Positions 38,270 through 48,661 are shown, numbered from the stretch's first letter. The stretch: DNA of 64,000 bases from Batillaria attramentaria (GCA_018292915.2 JACVVK020000391.1:287001-351000); one strand, 5' to 3'. Program-made: numbers and translations. The notes: a model not told the origin generated them from the sequence alone.

Positions 38270-39111
38270 AAGAGAGGGTGAAATCTGGAGACAGCAAACA
38301 GATCAGTAAGAGAGAGAGAGGGGGAGTGAGTAAGGGAACAGAGGTGGAGAGAGAGAGAGCGACAGACAGACAGACAGATGGACGGACAGACAGGTAGACT
38401 TGGCTGCGGCATCCACAACCTGCAGTCAACCCCCATCAGCCCCTAACTGTACTCACCCCCTACAATGTACATAGTTTTAACCTTTTAATTCTCCCTCCTG
38501 ACCACATACTCATACTGAGTCACACCACAAAGTTAATCACGCTCTCTGAGCCGAACTCTATGGCGGAAGAAGAAGACAGACAGATCGACAGACGACAACG
38601 AGAAACAGAAAACAGATCAGAATGAGACAGAGGTAGAGAGAAGGGGTGGGGGTGGGGGTGAGCAGCAGGCAGGTGCAGAGAGACCGACATACAGACAAGA
38701 GACAATTAGGCCTAAGCGAGACAGATCAGAGACAAAGCGATCGAGAGACACCGTAATTAAGAGAGAAACGGGCTGTAGACGATCCACAGCAATAAATGTA
38801 GTCAGCATTCTCAGGCATATCCCTCACCCGACATCGCACACATAAACGTGACACACGCCTCCGGCCTGCTGTACCATTCGCTTCGTTTCGTCAGCTCCTT
38901 CCTTGTTGATGTCCCATACCACTACGACACTCTTCCTCTTTCCGAACTCCAGTGCTAGTCGCCTGCCTAGCCCACTGCCACCACCAGTGATAAGGACCAC
39001 CTCTCCGGATACACATTTTGGTTCTGGTGGGACAAAAAATCGGAAAATTGCGACAGACCAAGCAACCACGATTCTGTACAGTGCCAAAACAATTTCCTCG
39101 AAGAGATTCAT
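34866..39111 (-). CDS. RDH10: Retinol dehydrogenase 10-like short-chain dehydrogenase (5 exons, 314 aa)
   Basis: A classical SDR enzyme; RDH10 oxidises all-trans-retinol to retinal at the ER membrane, and I infer the same or a related substrate here. Exons: 39111-38828, 37690-37525, 36448-36204, 35853-35728, 34989-34866, phases consistent. Residues 7-27 are a hydrophobic membrane anchor. The cofactor motif TGGGSGLG is at 42-49, NNAG at 119-122, the catalytic serine in ASS at 171-173, and YCASK at 185-189. Words typical of RDH10 rather than other SDR16C members are [25 protein letters not shown] and [10 protein letters not shown]. An earlier in-frame ATG at 39174 would add 21 residues; 39111 fits the family start. 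The stop codon sits inside AATAAA, a possible poly(A) signal overlapping the stop. Its neighbour RPL7 is head to head. Confidence 0.9.
35184..35681 (+). repeat. tRNA-derived SINE, family A, copy 4, with 16-bp target duplication
   Basis: The best-preserved copy, 498 bp, flanked by exact AAGAAAACTCTGGGCA at 35168-35183 and 35682-35697. The head has the A-box-like TAGTGTAGTGGTTAGCAC and the B box GGGTTCAAGTCCC. The tail is A-rich. It lies in the last intron of RDH10, on the strand opposite to the gene. Confidence 0.95.
36568..36987. repeat. Large hairpin: 180-bp inverted arms, 60-bp loop, in RDH10 intron 2
   Basis: The left arm 36568-36747 and right arm 36808-36987 are near-perfect reverse complements, sharing CTCACGTGTCTTCTGTGAGT and AATAAACTCCACTCGGTTAT or their complements. 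The loop holds a second small inverted repeat (GAAGCTT...AAGCTTG). Similar open frames appear on both strands because the arms are the same sequence. Confidence 0.95.
37060..37407. mobile_element. MITE family M1, copy 2, in RDH10 intron 2
   Basis: It follows the copy at 33801-34161 throughout: TATTGGCAAAACACAGTATG, GTGATTTCAAGATGAAAGAC, GTTTGCCAGACCATGCCATG, GATTGGCTGAATTCTG. Ends are AATAGACGAACCCAC and a reverse AATAGAACACAACACG. Confidence 0.8.
37439..37511. repeat. CA microsatellite just inside the intron after RDH10 exon 2
   Basis: About 72 bp of CA repeat starts 14 bp from the exon 2 donor (TGG|GTTAGT at 37525). On the transcript it is a UG repeat. Confidence 0.95.
37817..38220. mobile_element. 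404-bp non-autonomous element with long TIRs, in RDH10 intron 1
   Basis: The ends are GGTCCTACTAATTCCCGAAA and its complement; the TIRs continue for at least 65 bp through three GAAAAC(G/A)ACC units and AATACGGGTAGAA. Similarity continues weakly inward (ATGTTTGTGTGTTGTTAT repeated near 38105-38140). No protein is encoded. Confidence 0.8.
38221..38264. repeat. TG microsatellite beside the TIR element
   Basis: A (TG)n tract directly abuts the right end of the element at 37817-38220 and is followed by GA-rich sequence to about 38700. Confidence 0.9.
38396..38573 (+). repeat. LINE-like 3' fragment, copy 1
   Basis: It matches 57709-57890: CTTGGCTGCGGCATCCACAA, CCTGCAGTCAACCCCCATCA, GTACATAGTTTTAACCTTTT and AGCGGAAGAAGAAG-like ends. 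The longer copy at 57.66 kb has the frame that suggests a reverse-transcriptase C-terminus. Confidence 0.6.
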
Positions 39112-39333
39112 TTTGGAGCAGCCGACACTTTTCCTGCCAGTACGACGTACGGCATGTTGTAAAATATTATGCACACTATATGAATCATAATGTATAATAT
39201 TACGTTAATAATCAAATTCGCAGATTCATTCGATCCGATTTCTTGTGGAAAAAGTATAAACTGCTTCACTTCAAACACCGGGGTTTGATGTCGTTATTCT
39301 CACTTCCTGTTGTCTCTCTTTCCGGTTACAAAC
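39112..39333. promoter_or_regulatory. RDH10/RPL7 divergent promoter with a TOP-type RPL7 start
   Basis: Only 222 bp separate the two start codons. Immediately upstream of the RPL7 ATG lies CTCTCTTTCCGG (39314-39325), a pyrimidine run of the 5'TOP/TCT-initiator type used by animal ribosomal-protein genes, about 10-20 bp before the ATG. Transcription of RPL7 probably starts at one of these C residues. No TATA box is seen on the RDH10 side. Confidence 0.6.
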
Positions 39334-40608
39334 ATGGCAGACACGTTAGTATTGTATTCCAGTAGCTGACTAAATCTTTAAACATCTCCCTGCCTGTGTC
39401 CAAATGTGGATTTATCTTATCATAAACGCATTTGCAAACTATTTTTCTCTTGGTTTCTTGGTTTATTGTCATCACCGCAGTGGAATTTTGCCATAATGGA
39501 GCGCGATTCCATGGATGGGCTTTCAACATGGTTTCACTTTTCAGACGAAGCTTTTCTTCTTTTTACAACCACGGTCATTTGTTGTACCGTTGCTGATTAT
39601 TGTCGTTGATATGTGGTATGATGTGAGTTTATAACCCTGAATAAGACGTACAATTTTGCGTTTTCAGGAAGAAACTGCCGAAAGTACCAGAGTCGCTTCT
39701 CAAGAAGCGCAAGCAGAGGGCCGAGGCAAAAGCCAAGGCTGCAAAGGCTGCCGACCTCGCGAAAAAGGTTTGTCCCGTACTTTGATTTTGCGTCTTCTGT
39801 GGCCTTGCATTCTCCCAACATTCTCATTTTTCTCCGTTTATTTCTGCTGGCATGTAGCGATGACGATACATCGTCTCGTTCGTATGTCATGACTGCTTTG
39901 ATTACAAGTGGTATTTCTGAGCTATAACTGCCTCAAAATCAATTATTATTATATTTTTAAAACTGATTTCTGATATTCACTCGGTGTGTGTTGGAGAAAT
40001 GTTTGCATTATCTACGTTTGTCCGGTCTTTAGCAGTGAACAGTCACCGGATCGGTGATAGATTTGGCGAAACGGGAGGGGGGGGGGGGGGTCCTTGACGA
40101 ATGTGCACCCGTAACACATTTTGTAAAGGCCCGTATTTATTCATGATTAATTTTGTCATTTGCAGAAGCAGCAGCAGAAGCGAGGCATCATCTTCAAGCG
40201 TGCAGAGAAGTATGTACGTGAATATCGTGCACGTGAAGCAGATCAGCTGCGACTCCGCCGCCAGGCGAGAAAAACTGGAAACTTCTATGTTCCTGCAGAA
40301 CCCAAGCTTGCGTTTGTTGTGAGAATCCGTGGGTAAGTGGTGATAAATACTCTGTTATTACACGTGGCAAGAAAAGTTTGAAAGGTTAAAATGTGACAAA
40401 ACTCCTTGCACTAGAGTTCAATGGAGAAGTTTAGAAAAGTAATAATTGCTTTAAATCTTGATTCTGGTTCGACTGAGAGCCAGCTATCTGAAATATAATT
40501 CAGGCATCAGTGGTATTGATTTTACTTTTACTCTTCATTGTTTGAATGGCACACTCGGCACCATTGAACTTCAGAAATTTTGAGGCCAGAACTTCATCAG
40601 GGCTCGAC

Positions 40609-40639
<31 letters not shown>

Positions 40640-43600
40640 AAAAAAAAAAAGCAGACGTGAGCATGAGCAAGCCACACTCTGTGCCAGCCCTTGAATGGAC
40701 TGGTTCAATTTCTAAGCTTGCAACATTGACTTCCACTGTCCTATTCCTTCCCTGTGTCACTATGATGCTCAGGGTTGTTAAACAAGGTGGATACAGTTTT
40801 ATACGGGCTTTATTTGAATGATTATAAATGTACATGTCTGTGGAGTCACCCCTTCTTTTTTTTTCCCTTTCATAATGACCCGAAATTCGTTCATTACTGA
40901 TTGAGGATGCTGAACTGCAGTGAATGTGATGGTTTCAAAATCTGACATCTACCTACTAAGTTACTTGGTGCTAAAAATACTACCATGCATGGCTTTGGCA
41001 TTAACAGTTCTTAGGCTGCACGAAATGTCCAGTGTCCTTTTTAGAAAAAAGCCATCCCAATCAGGAGTACTTGTACACTGTGTGCAGTATCAACGGTGTT
41101 CATCCGCGCCCGCGCAAGGTGCTGCAGCTGTTCCGTCTGCGTCAGATCAACAATGGAGTGTTTGTCAAGCTCAACAAGGCCACACTCAACATGCTGAAGA
41201 TCGCTGAGCCTTACATCACATGGGGGTAAGTTGGCAGTAGTGCTGCATTTGCTCTTGTCAGTGATAACTTATTCAGGCCCTGTAGCTGTAGTATGTTTTG
41301 TTGAACCGCAGGTTCCATAACTGTGTGCATTTTAGTAGATGGCAGGCGCTGACATAACCGCTACGAAGTTTGCATTTTCCTCTGTGTTAATTAATGATGA
41401 TTATTTCCATCTTTTAATAAAGACCAGGTTTTTACCTTATTCCACTTGGTAAAATGCCTGGTAGGAGTGAATGTCGTCAGGACAATTTTGCTGTCACAGT
41501 AAGTGGAAAGACATGCCATTTAGGTTCAGCGGTTGAAGCAGAATGCAGTGTCCCTTTTTGTTTTGTTTTTTGTCCATGATAACGTCTATGCTCTGTAGGT
41601 GTTTCTCCATTAGCATTGAGCAGGTCACTCCATTGAACGTTACGTATTGCTGTCTCTGACAAGCTAAACATTTTACTGATGATTGAATGAAGGCCACGCA
41701 GTGATGACAGTGAAAAAGTCTCGTTCGTATGAACAATCGTGATTCTAAATGTGTGTCTGAGCTTTGGTCACAACTTATCTCATATCTGCCACTTTAGTTG
41801 TTGAACCACCGGGCAGCTAATACAGTAATGTCATTTGTCAGAAGTAAAGTACTTATACCCAGTTCCGCTTGTAGCACAAGGTCACGTTTAGTTTAGATGA
41901 GTAAGACCCTGTACTTGGTGGAATACTACAGTCATGTAATGATGTGTGTCCACCGTTTCAGAGTGCCCAACCTGAAGACAGTGCGAGAGTTGGTGTACAA
42001 GCGCGGTTACGGCAAAGTCGATCGCCAGCGTGTGCCACTCACAGACAACGCTATCATTGAAAAACAGCTTGGTGAGTCTTGTGATGTATTCACTCATTTG
42101 GTCTCTTTGTTAACATACTGTTTCACAGTGAAAATTCCAGTGGGAAATCAGGCAGGCATTTTTTTTTCTCTCTCTCTCTCTCTCAGCTCAAAGTGCTGTA
42201 ATGCAGAACGCACCACCTGTCAAGGGCTCAGAGCAAGTGCATGCTTTGCATAACATCGCAAACTTTTTACATATTGTTAGAAACATTTTTTTGTTCTTTC
42301 TCGCCTCAGATTTTTTCTCATTTCTGGTGGCATGTGGCAATGATGATACAAAAGTCTCGTTCGTATGACTGCTTTGATTACAGGTTTTAAAAACTGAGCC
42401 ACAGTATACTAGAAAAGGCTGTGGCAAGTGAAACTTGCCTGTCTTACCCAGTCACTTGATCAGTGGTGCAATCACGACTCAGTGGTTCATTATTACGACA
42501 GCCATGGTTTCCGGCTGAATGTGACGGTGCCCAAGTCAAGTTTTTGTCAAGTTTATTTTGCATGAGACTGTACAATGTCTGTGGCAGTTTCAAGGCTGAA
42601 TATAACTAGACATGTGAGAAAGAACATTCTTATATGACGGTACTTACCTGCTTCCCATGTTACACTTCTATTTCTAATTTTTACCAGCCATTTTCTCCAA
42701 AAGACGGCTGTTTAGCAGTAACATGTCAACAAGTATATATCTGACTGTAGAATTAAAATGTTACAGACATAATACTGAAGAAAGCTGTTTTTCTGCACTT
42801 TCCATTGATGATAATAGCCTTGTATGCCCAAACTCACCTTTTGTCCCTTTCACAGGGCTCTCTCACAAATGTCCCAAACTGAAGAACCACACAAGGACTG
42901 CTCAACTTATTGTATTTTGAAACTTTTTTGGGGGGGGTGGGGGGGGGTTCACCCTTACTGGGGAGTCAACGCAGTAGAGCATTGGACTTTCAGTGCTTGG
43001 GTCACAAGTTCGAATACTTACTGGTACCCAAACCTTGGTGCTGTTTGTGTCATTGTCGTTCTTTGATTTCACATCCACCCCACCCTTGTTCCTTATCTTT
43101 GCTTATGGTACATTTGTGACGTAGGCTCCAAGGATGTGTTGTGTATGGAGGACCTGATCCACGAATTGTTTACTGTCGGCAACAACTTCAAGGCCGCTTC
43201 CAACTTCTTGTGGCAATTCAAACTCAACACACCCAACGGTGGCTGGAGGCGAAAGTACAACCACTTCAACGACGGTGGTGACTTCGGCTTCAGGTGGGTG
43301 TTGTCGTCTTTACAGTTTGGTGTATTTGGTTGGGGGGGGGGGGGGGGGAGTGTCTTATTCATGGGATCTATAATAGGACAAATGTTGCGACTGTCAAAAA
43401 AAGTGTCAGACGTTTGTTCTAAATCTTCACAGTTTGGTTCAGAAATTAGGTATGTCCACCTTCATGAGAAAGTAGTCAGACATTTCAAAATTGGATCAGA
43501 TTGATGTGGATATAATTATAAAGCCCAGGCATACTGTGGGGGGGGGGGGGGGGGGGGCAGTAGCACTACTGTTAGCACAATTTGTACCATGAACAGGAAT

Positions 43601-43982
43601 TCTGTTAGTGTTAGGTTCTCTTCCCGCGACTGCATACTATTGGTTGTGTCCGCTGTTTCCGAGAGTGTGGCGAGAGTAATGGTCAACAGTTGGCTGCTTT
43701 GTAAGGGAGAACACTTTGTAATAATATATACGTACACTGTAGGGTAGGTGTGGAAATGTTCATGTTTTTTGTTGTTCGAGAGAAGCTGAATAAGGAATGA
43801 TGCGGGATAGAGAAACGAGTGAAGGTCGTCTTGCTTGCATACCTGTGGTATTGCCAAAACAAGAAAACCCAAGCAAAACAACAAGAAAAAGAACGTGAAC
43901 TTGGGCTGTACATGTAACCGTGACATTTTTCTCTGTTTACAGGGATGACAAGATCAACGCACTCCTTAGGCGGATGATCTAA
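39334..43982 (+). CDS. RPL7: 60S ribosomal protein L7 (uL30), 7 exons, 244 aa
   Basis: A structural protein of the large cytosolic ribosomal subunit. Exons: 39334-39344, 39668-39767, 40166-40332, 41088-41225, 41962-42071, 43125-43293, 43943-43982, phases consistent. The first exon codes only for MADT, the usual tiny first exon of this gene class. A lysine-rich N-terminus ([20 protein letters not shown]) is followed by [11 protein letters not shown], then the uL30 core ([20 protein letters not shown] begins at its join; [28 protein letters not shown]), and the C-terminus [20 protein letters not shown] ends RRMI. Length and end match metazoan RPL7. AATAAA is at 44025-44030. Introns 2, 4 and 5 each host a box C/D snoRNA. 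Confidence 0.97.
39854..39925 (+). ncRNA. Box C/D snoRNA, SNORD30-like copy 1, RPL7 intron 2
   Basis: Box C-like GCGATGA is at 39857-39863 (second position C instead of T) and box D CTGA at 39917-39920. Flanking TAGC and GCTA can pair as the terminal stem. The guide GTCTCGTTCGT (39873-39883) is complementary to ACGAACGAGAC of 18S rRNA and is followed by ATGT at the D' position, a weak D' box. It is the most diverged of three copies; TATG...GACTGCTTTGATTACA is shared with copy 3. Confidence 0.75.
41693..41768 (+). ncRNA. Box C/D snoRNA, SNORD30-like copy 2, RPL7 intron 4
   Basis: Box C GTGATGA at 41701-41707, guide GTCTCGTTCGT at 41718-41728, D'-like ATGA at 41729-41732 and box D CTGA at 41757-41760. 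With the A before the guide, pairing to 18S rRNA is 12 bp. By the D+5 rule the target is the A in the middle of CGAACG, the site that vertebrate SNORD30 methylates (18S Am1383, human numbering from memory). Confidence 0.85.
42333..42403 (+). ncRNA. Box C/D snoRNA, SNORD30-like copy 3, RPL7 intron 5
   Basis: The best copy. A 6-bp terminal stem TGTGGC/GCCACA (42333-42338 and 42398-42403) encloses box C ATGATGA at 42340-42346, guide GTCTCGTTCGT at 42354-42364, D'-like ATGA at 42365-42368 and box D CTGA at 42394-42397. It is 71 nt long, normal for the class, and sense to the host intron. Confidence 0.9.
42790..42895 (+). ncRNA. Weak candidate for a further box C/D snoRNA, RPL7 intron 5
   Basis: TTGATGA (42804-42810) and CTGA (42880-42883) are spaced like boxes C and D, with a short possible stem (TTTC/GAAG). 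No rRNA guide was recognised, so this may be chance. Confidence 0.2.
42940..43075 (+). repeat. SINE fragment, family C, in RPL7 intron 5
   Basis: CAGTAGAGCATTGGACTTTCAGTGCTTGGG followed by a B-box-like CAAGTTCGAATAC resembles, in the opposite orientation, the heads at 53613-53771 and 59483-59633. It is preceded by a G-rich tract. The head alone is kept. Confidence 0.6.
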
Positions 43983-44024
43983 ACAGACAAACAAAGAAAT
44001 CATGAAGGTCCAGCTGTTTCTGCT

Positions 44025-44030
44025 AATAAA
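44025..44030 (+). terminator. RPL7 poly(A) signal
   Basis: AATAAA, 43 bp after the stop codon, followed by a GT-rich tract from 44064. This is the obvious 3' end of RPL7. Confidence 0.85.
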
Positions 44031-44062
44031 GACTGTGAGAAGTGAATTGCCCTTCTTGTTTC

Positions 44063-44065
<3 letters not shown>

Positions 44066-44104
<39 letters not shown>

Positions 44105-45143
44105 CAGGAGCGGCTGTGAAGTAGTTCAAGCTGGCTGGTGGGTTGGGGTGATGTGCCACTGGTAAAGTATGTGAAAGGCTGTGAATTACTTCGAACTGGC
44201 TGGTGGGATGGGATGGTTTGCCACTGACAGCGTGTGCATAGTACTAGCAAAGATCTCTGACTCCAAGGTCTTTGGTACTAGTGTGTGTTTTGACATGCAA
44301 ATTTCCCCTTGGTCCATAGGTAATTTGATCGATTGAACTGACAGTCGCCTGAAGCACTTTGAATAATGGGTTGACCGACAAACTGTACGCAGGAACCGGC
44401 GGCTGTAATGTTTTACTTTTGTCCATGTTGCCATTGTATCTTTTTACACACTCCATCACATGCAGCTTGAGACGAGATTTGTTCGTCAAAAAGTAGAAGA
44501 AGAGTTCGGAAAGTGTGTAACATAAGTGTTTATTGCTGCTATGCTTCAAAAACAAAAACAAACGTGAATGAATGGTGTCATTTTTACAATGCAAATGCTG
44601 TTTAAATATGAAGTACATGTATCAGCTTGGAGTATTTTGTTGAATGGGCAGGGAATCGTCTTGGTAATAGATGTAAGGGAGGAGCAGTCACTATGGATAT
44701 TCTTGCTCATATTCACACTTCTATCTGATCTGTGAGAAACACAGGATAGGGTGAGATCACATTCTGCAATTTATCAACATAGATCAGTATCTGTCGATAA
44801 CAAAGATGCAGACACGTCGAAAGAGCTATGAAGTCATTTACAAGTTGCATGCAACTTGCATAATTATTATATGGTGCAAATTCCAGAAACCTATTTCGTT
44901 CAGACATTTTCAGAACTTCAAGATCATGTATCGTGAAGCCCGTGAGTTCAGAAAACAGAAAATTTTACTTCTGCAATTCCATTTAGTGAATAACTTGAGA
45001 TTTTAAAGTTTCATTTGAGAAGCATAAGGATGAGGCAATGCAATGTCAGATTCAAAGAGATGCACAGCATCAGCATGTGTGTAAAGATACTGGAAGCAAC
45101 ACGAAGATCAGTCTGGATGTCACATGACGTCACAAGTCCATGG
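44066..45143. other. Intergenic between convergent RPL7 and FABP; FABP 3' UTR
   Basis: A TG microsatellite lies at 44066-44101. A minus-strand AATAAA at 44529-44534 would give FABP a 3' UTR of about 610 nt. No ORF with coding character is seen. Confidence 0.55.
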
Positions 45144-48142
45144 TTACTGTGTGGGCAGGTAGGCAACAAAATATCTCTTGGCCGTAACATTCTTTCCCTC
45201 TGCTACAAAAGTCTGGGGGGGAAAAAAAAGGATATCAATAACAAATTGGATATAATTATTGACAGTCACTGCTAGCATGTATTGGAGTAATACAGCTGGG
45301 GGGGGGGGGGGGTACAGGGAAATTCTATACAAATTATCTCCCATCAGGAGTGAGGGACATAAATATTCTTGATCCTGTGCACCCATACAATGTACCACTG
45401 TGGGATATTGACCTAGATGGACCAGGCCACAGAATACTGCATGAAGCAAACTTTGAAGGTGGCACTGTATATTTTGATGTGACTGACCTCCCCCCCCCCC
45501 CCCCCCTCTTTTGTCCATGTACATCTATGGTCTGGGTAAAAGTTCAGTTAGAAGTACATTGTTCTGAACATGTTATCAGCATAATTTATACACGTTGACA
45601 CTTTGACCCTGAAACTGTTTATCAGCATGAATAATATTATATAATTATACTTTGACCCTGACCTAAACACTACACTCCTTTGATATACATACCACCTGAC
45701 ACAATGTACTGTGGTTACGCGCACCCGTCAGAGGAAACATGGAATTTCCCAGCAACGGGAGAATAAGTATAAATTTATAAGCAAAGGCAGTGGCGCTGTA
45801 ATCTCCCAAACCCCCTCAGTGCTATCAAATCAAATCTTTAATGTCCAGTCCTTTTAAAACCAGAAAATTTTCTTTTGGTGCCCACTCTGCACAATGTAAG
45901 TTAGGTTAAGAATATCACATAAAAGTATACACTATGAGAATTCCGATAATAAATTAGGCTAAATAATGATATATTGACCATTTGAAGACCAGACTATGAC
46001 ATAAACACACACACGCACAAAGAGTATACCGTACTTTTAAAAACATGAACATAACATCACGTGTTGGGAGTCAGCAATGCTGGGCATATGATGCAAGCTG
46101 GTGTATTGCGACTAGGAGATGGTAAGTTTCAATACTTGCTGTATAATTATGCGCTTAGTATTTATGTTTGATTTACCTAGTTGTAATTGTCGTTTTCTAC
46201 GCTTTTCGGTAAGATGGAGTTCGAGAAATTAGCATGAAGGTGCAGCGTCTCCTGCATGTCCTAGGGTTATAATATACTGCTCCGTAGACTGACCAGTTTG
46301 CATCCCGTGTCCAACGTTACATTTTTGGTTTTGCTTTTCACGTAGTGCAGGCACACTCAGCCGCGAATTAGTCATTGTTGCTTGCGCGGCGTTAAGCCCT
46401 GAAAACTCACTCATTCAATCCCCTTCCTGTGCTCGCAGCGCTTGAGGTGGGAGGGGGGAATGATGACTTTGTCACAAGGCGAATAAAATTTCATACTAAC
46501 CGCAAGCATACGTCCGTCCTCCAGCACTTCTCGTGTCACCACGCTGTTTATCTCCCCTAACGTCTGCGCTGACTGGAAATGGACCACCTTATCTCCCTCT
46601 ATCGTGACGACAGACTGGAACACATGACGTCATCCAGGGGCTAAGTCAGTGTAAGACGCACTCAGTGCATCGCGTCACTCATACATATGCCGGCCTTTGG
46701 CTCTGACCTTCAGCGTCAGTCACACAAATTGTGTTTTGTGTGGTACATGTAGGCCTACTATTATCTGTGTTGAGTCAAGAGACGCCTGTTATGACGGACG
46801 AAATACTGACTCACTTTCTGTTTCCTGATTTTGACAAGGACATTTAGTTTGGCAAACAAGGTTGACGTGTGACTGTGCGTATTGACCTTGGCGGCTGGCC
46901 TTGACAAGTATACTGACCTTGACAATGAGCCTCGACACTGACTCGGAATCAAAACCAGGTTTAATTACTATGGTAACCGCAGGGTTCAATACAGCACACA
47001 CACACAAAAAAAATCGAACAAAAATGGTCTGATTGAAAAAAGCAATTCAGAAGAACACGTGCGTTGACTATTGGCCTTCACAAGTGCACTGACACTGACA
47101 ATTGACCTTGATAGATACACTATTGACAAGTGACCTTGATACACTGACCCCGATGGTCATCCTTGACATTATTACTAACCTTGACCTTCCTGCCGTCCAT
47201 GGTTTCCTCGTCGAACTCCTCGCCCAGTTTGAACTTGAGGAGCTTGGATTTGAAGGTGGAGGTAATGTGAAGAGACCACTCGTCCCCGTTTTTACTCCAT
47301 TGCTCGTAACTCGTGATAGAGTTACCCACCTTCCGCAACACAAAGTTCACTCCTGCGGGAAAAGCCAAAAAAGACTGAGAGTCGGCACAGGCTAAGTGAC
47401 AGCATTTCTAGGGCGTCTGCAGTACTGCTAATGCTACCTCATACAAATATATAATTTATTTTTTTTATTGAATGGTTTCTTAGGGGCTAGTATGTGTGTG
47501 TGTTTGCGAGTGCGTAACAGGGGATGGTGTGTGTGGCGGTGTGTGTGTGCGTGTGTGTGTGTAGACAAAGATGGAGAGAGATCTGGAGATGCCGAAACTA
47601 TGACGGAGGCTGACTGATTAGGACCCCTGGCATAGAAAGGCAAAAGGAGAGGTTTGTAGCTGCACACCAGAATCGATAACGTGACCCATCAGTAGTCACC
47701 ACTAAGAGAGGAAATGGGTCAAACCGGCCTACATTCACGGAGAGGGGGAGACACACATAACACTTGGTGAACCAGACGCACGCAACAGTCACTGCACTAT
47801 GATTAGTGCAACCCCCCACCCGCAACACACACACACACACACACATGCATGCATCCATCTACAGCACCCAAAACGCACTGAGTGTCATCCGGCCTTCATT
47901 GTAATTCAGTGTAAGTTCTCGTTACTGCGTACTGAATTAACTTGACTGAAATGTCGCAATCCGGCGTTTCTACACACATACAGGCCGGCATGCGCGCCTG
48001 CACACCCCCAACCAACCGCGTAAACACACACTGGCACACACACACACCGAGTGAGAGTGAAACGCTTACCTGCTGCCTTCATGTACTCGTCCCAGTTCTC
48101 GCTACTCTGCAGTTTCCAGTGCCCGAGTATTTTCTCCGCCAT
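45144..48142 (-). CDS. FABP: Fatty-acid-binding protein (4 exons, 142 aa)
   Basis: A cytosolic lipid-binding protein of the FABP/CRABP family that carries fatty acids or retinoids inside a ten-stranded barrel. Exons: 48142-48070, 47352-47180, 46614-46501, 45212-45144; the four-exon layout and the exon sizes (73, 173, 114, 69) are close to the family pattern. The N-terminal signature is GHWKLQSSENWDEYMKAAG, then ITSYEQWSKNGDEWSLHITS, FKLGEEFDEETMDGRKVK and VVTIEGDKVVHFQS. The C-terminal ligand motif, normally Arg-x-Tyr, reads Lys-Arg-Tyr (TAKRYF), so the usual Arg appears to be Lys. It is about ten residues longer than typical members. ATG at 48142 matches the family start; an in-frame ATG 11 codons upstream is possible. 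A noncoding first exon probably ends at 48610. Confidence 0.93.
46883..47138. promoter_or_regulatory. Cluster of TGACCTTG half sites in FABP intron 2
   Basis: TGACCTTG occurs at 46883-46890, 46914-46921, 47103-47110 and 47131-47138, with related CTTGACA/CTGAC words between. Its complement CAAGGTCA is the extended half site bound by ERR/SF-1-type nuclear receptors. The stretch also reads as a degenerate tandem repeat of a TGAC-rich unit, so it could be fortuitous. Confidence 0.3.
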
Positions 48143-48201
48143 ACTGCTGATATTGCTAATATCGATTTCCACAGACGGTCACTTTCCTTTCTCCTATTTT
48201 G

Positions 48202-48243
48202 TCTGGAATAAGGCAGGGCACAGGACTAGGGGTAATACTGGTG

Positions 48244-48280
<37 letters not shown>

Positions 48281-48660
48281 CTGACGCCGGCACACACACA
48301 CATGCACACACTGACAAACGCACGCGTGTACACACGCGCGCACACGCCGCACCGACACACACACTGATCACACCACACTGGCACACACACACACACACAC
48401 ACACACCGTGACTACCACTGAAAATACCCCCCCCCCCCTCCCACTCCCTCGCTACCCCATTGGCAATAGGATGGGGTGGGTGGCTGGATTAATTAATAAA
48501 CTTCTACAATGCTTCCCATTCTTATCCATACAGTTTCAGAGTAAGAACAATTAACAACTGACAGTGAAGTCTCTGACAAAACAGCAATACGGCCTCCGTC
48601 TTCACTCACCTGACTCGTTGAACGGGTACTCGGTAGTGTCGACTGACAGCAGAACTGAAC
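48202..48660 (-). other. FABP 5' UTR exon and first intron (inferred)
   Basis: On the minus strand a 3' splice site (TTATTCCAG) at 48203-48211 precedes 60 bp of leader and the ATG at 48142. A donor (GAGTCAG|GTGAGT) lies at 48610. The leader exon therefore runs from about 48610 upward. The intron carries CA tracts at 48248-48278, 48353-48365 and 48382-48405. Confidence 0.5.
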
Positions 48661-48661
48661 A

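Noticed and set aside
39656..39892. 78-codon plus-strand frame over RPL7 exon 2
   Set aside because: It is out of frame with the conserved RPL7 protein, which uses 39668-39767 in another frame.
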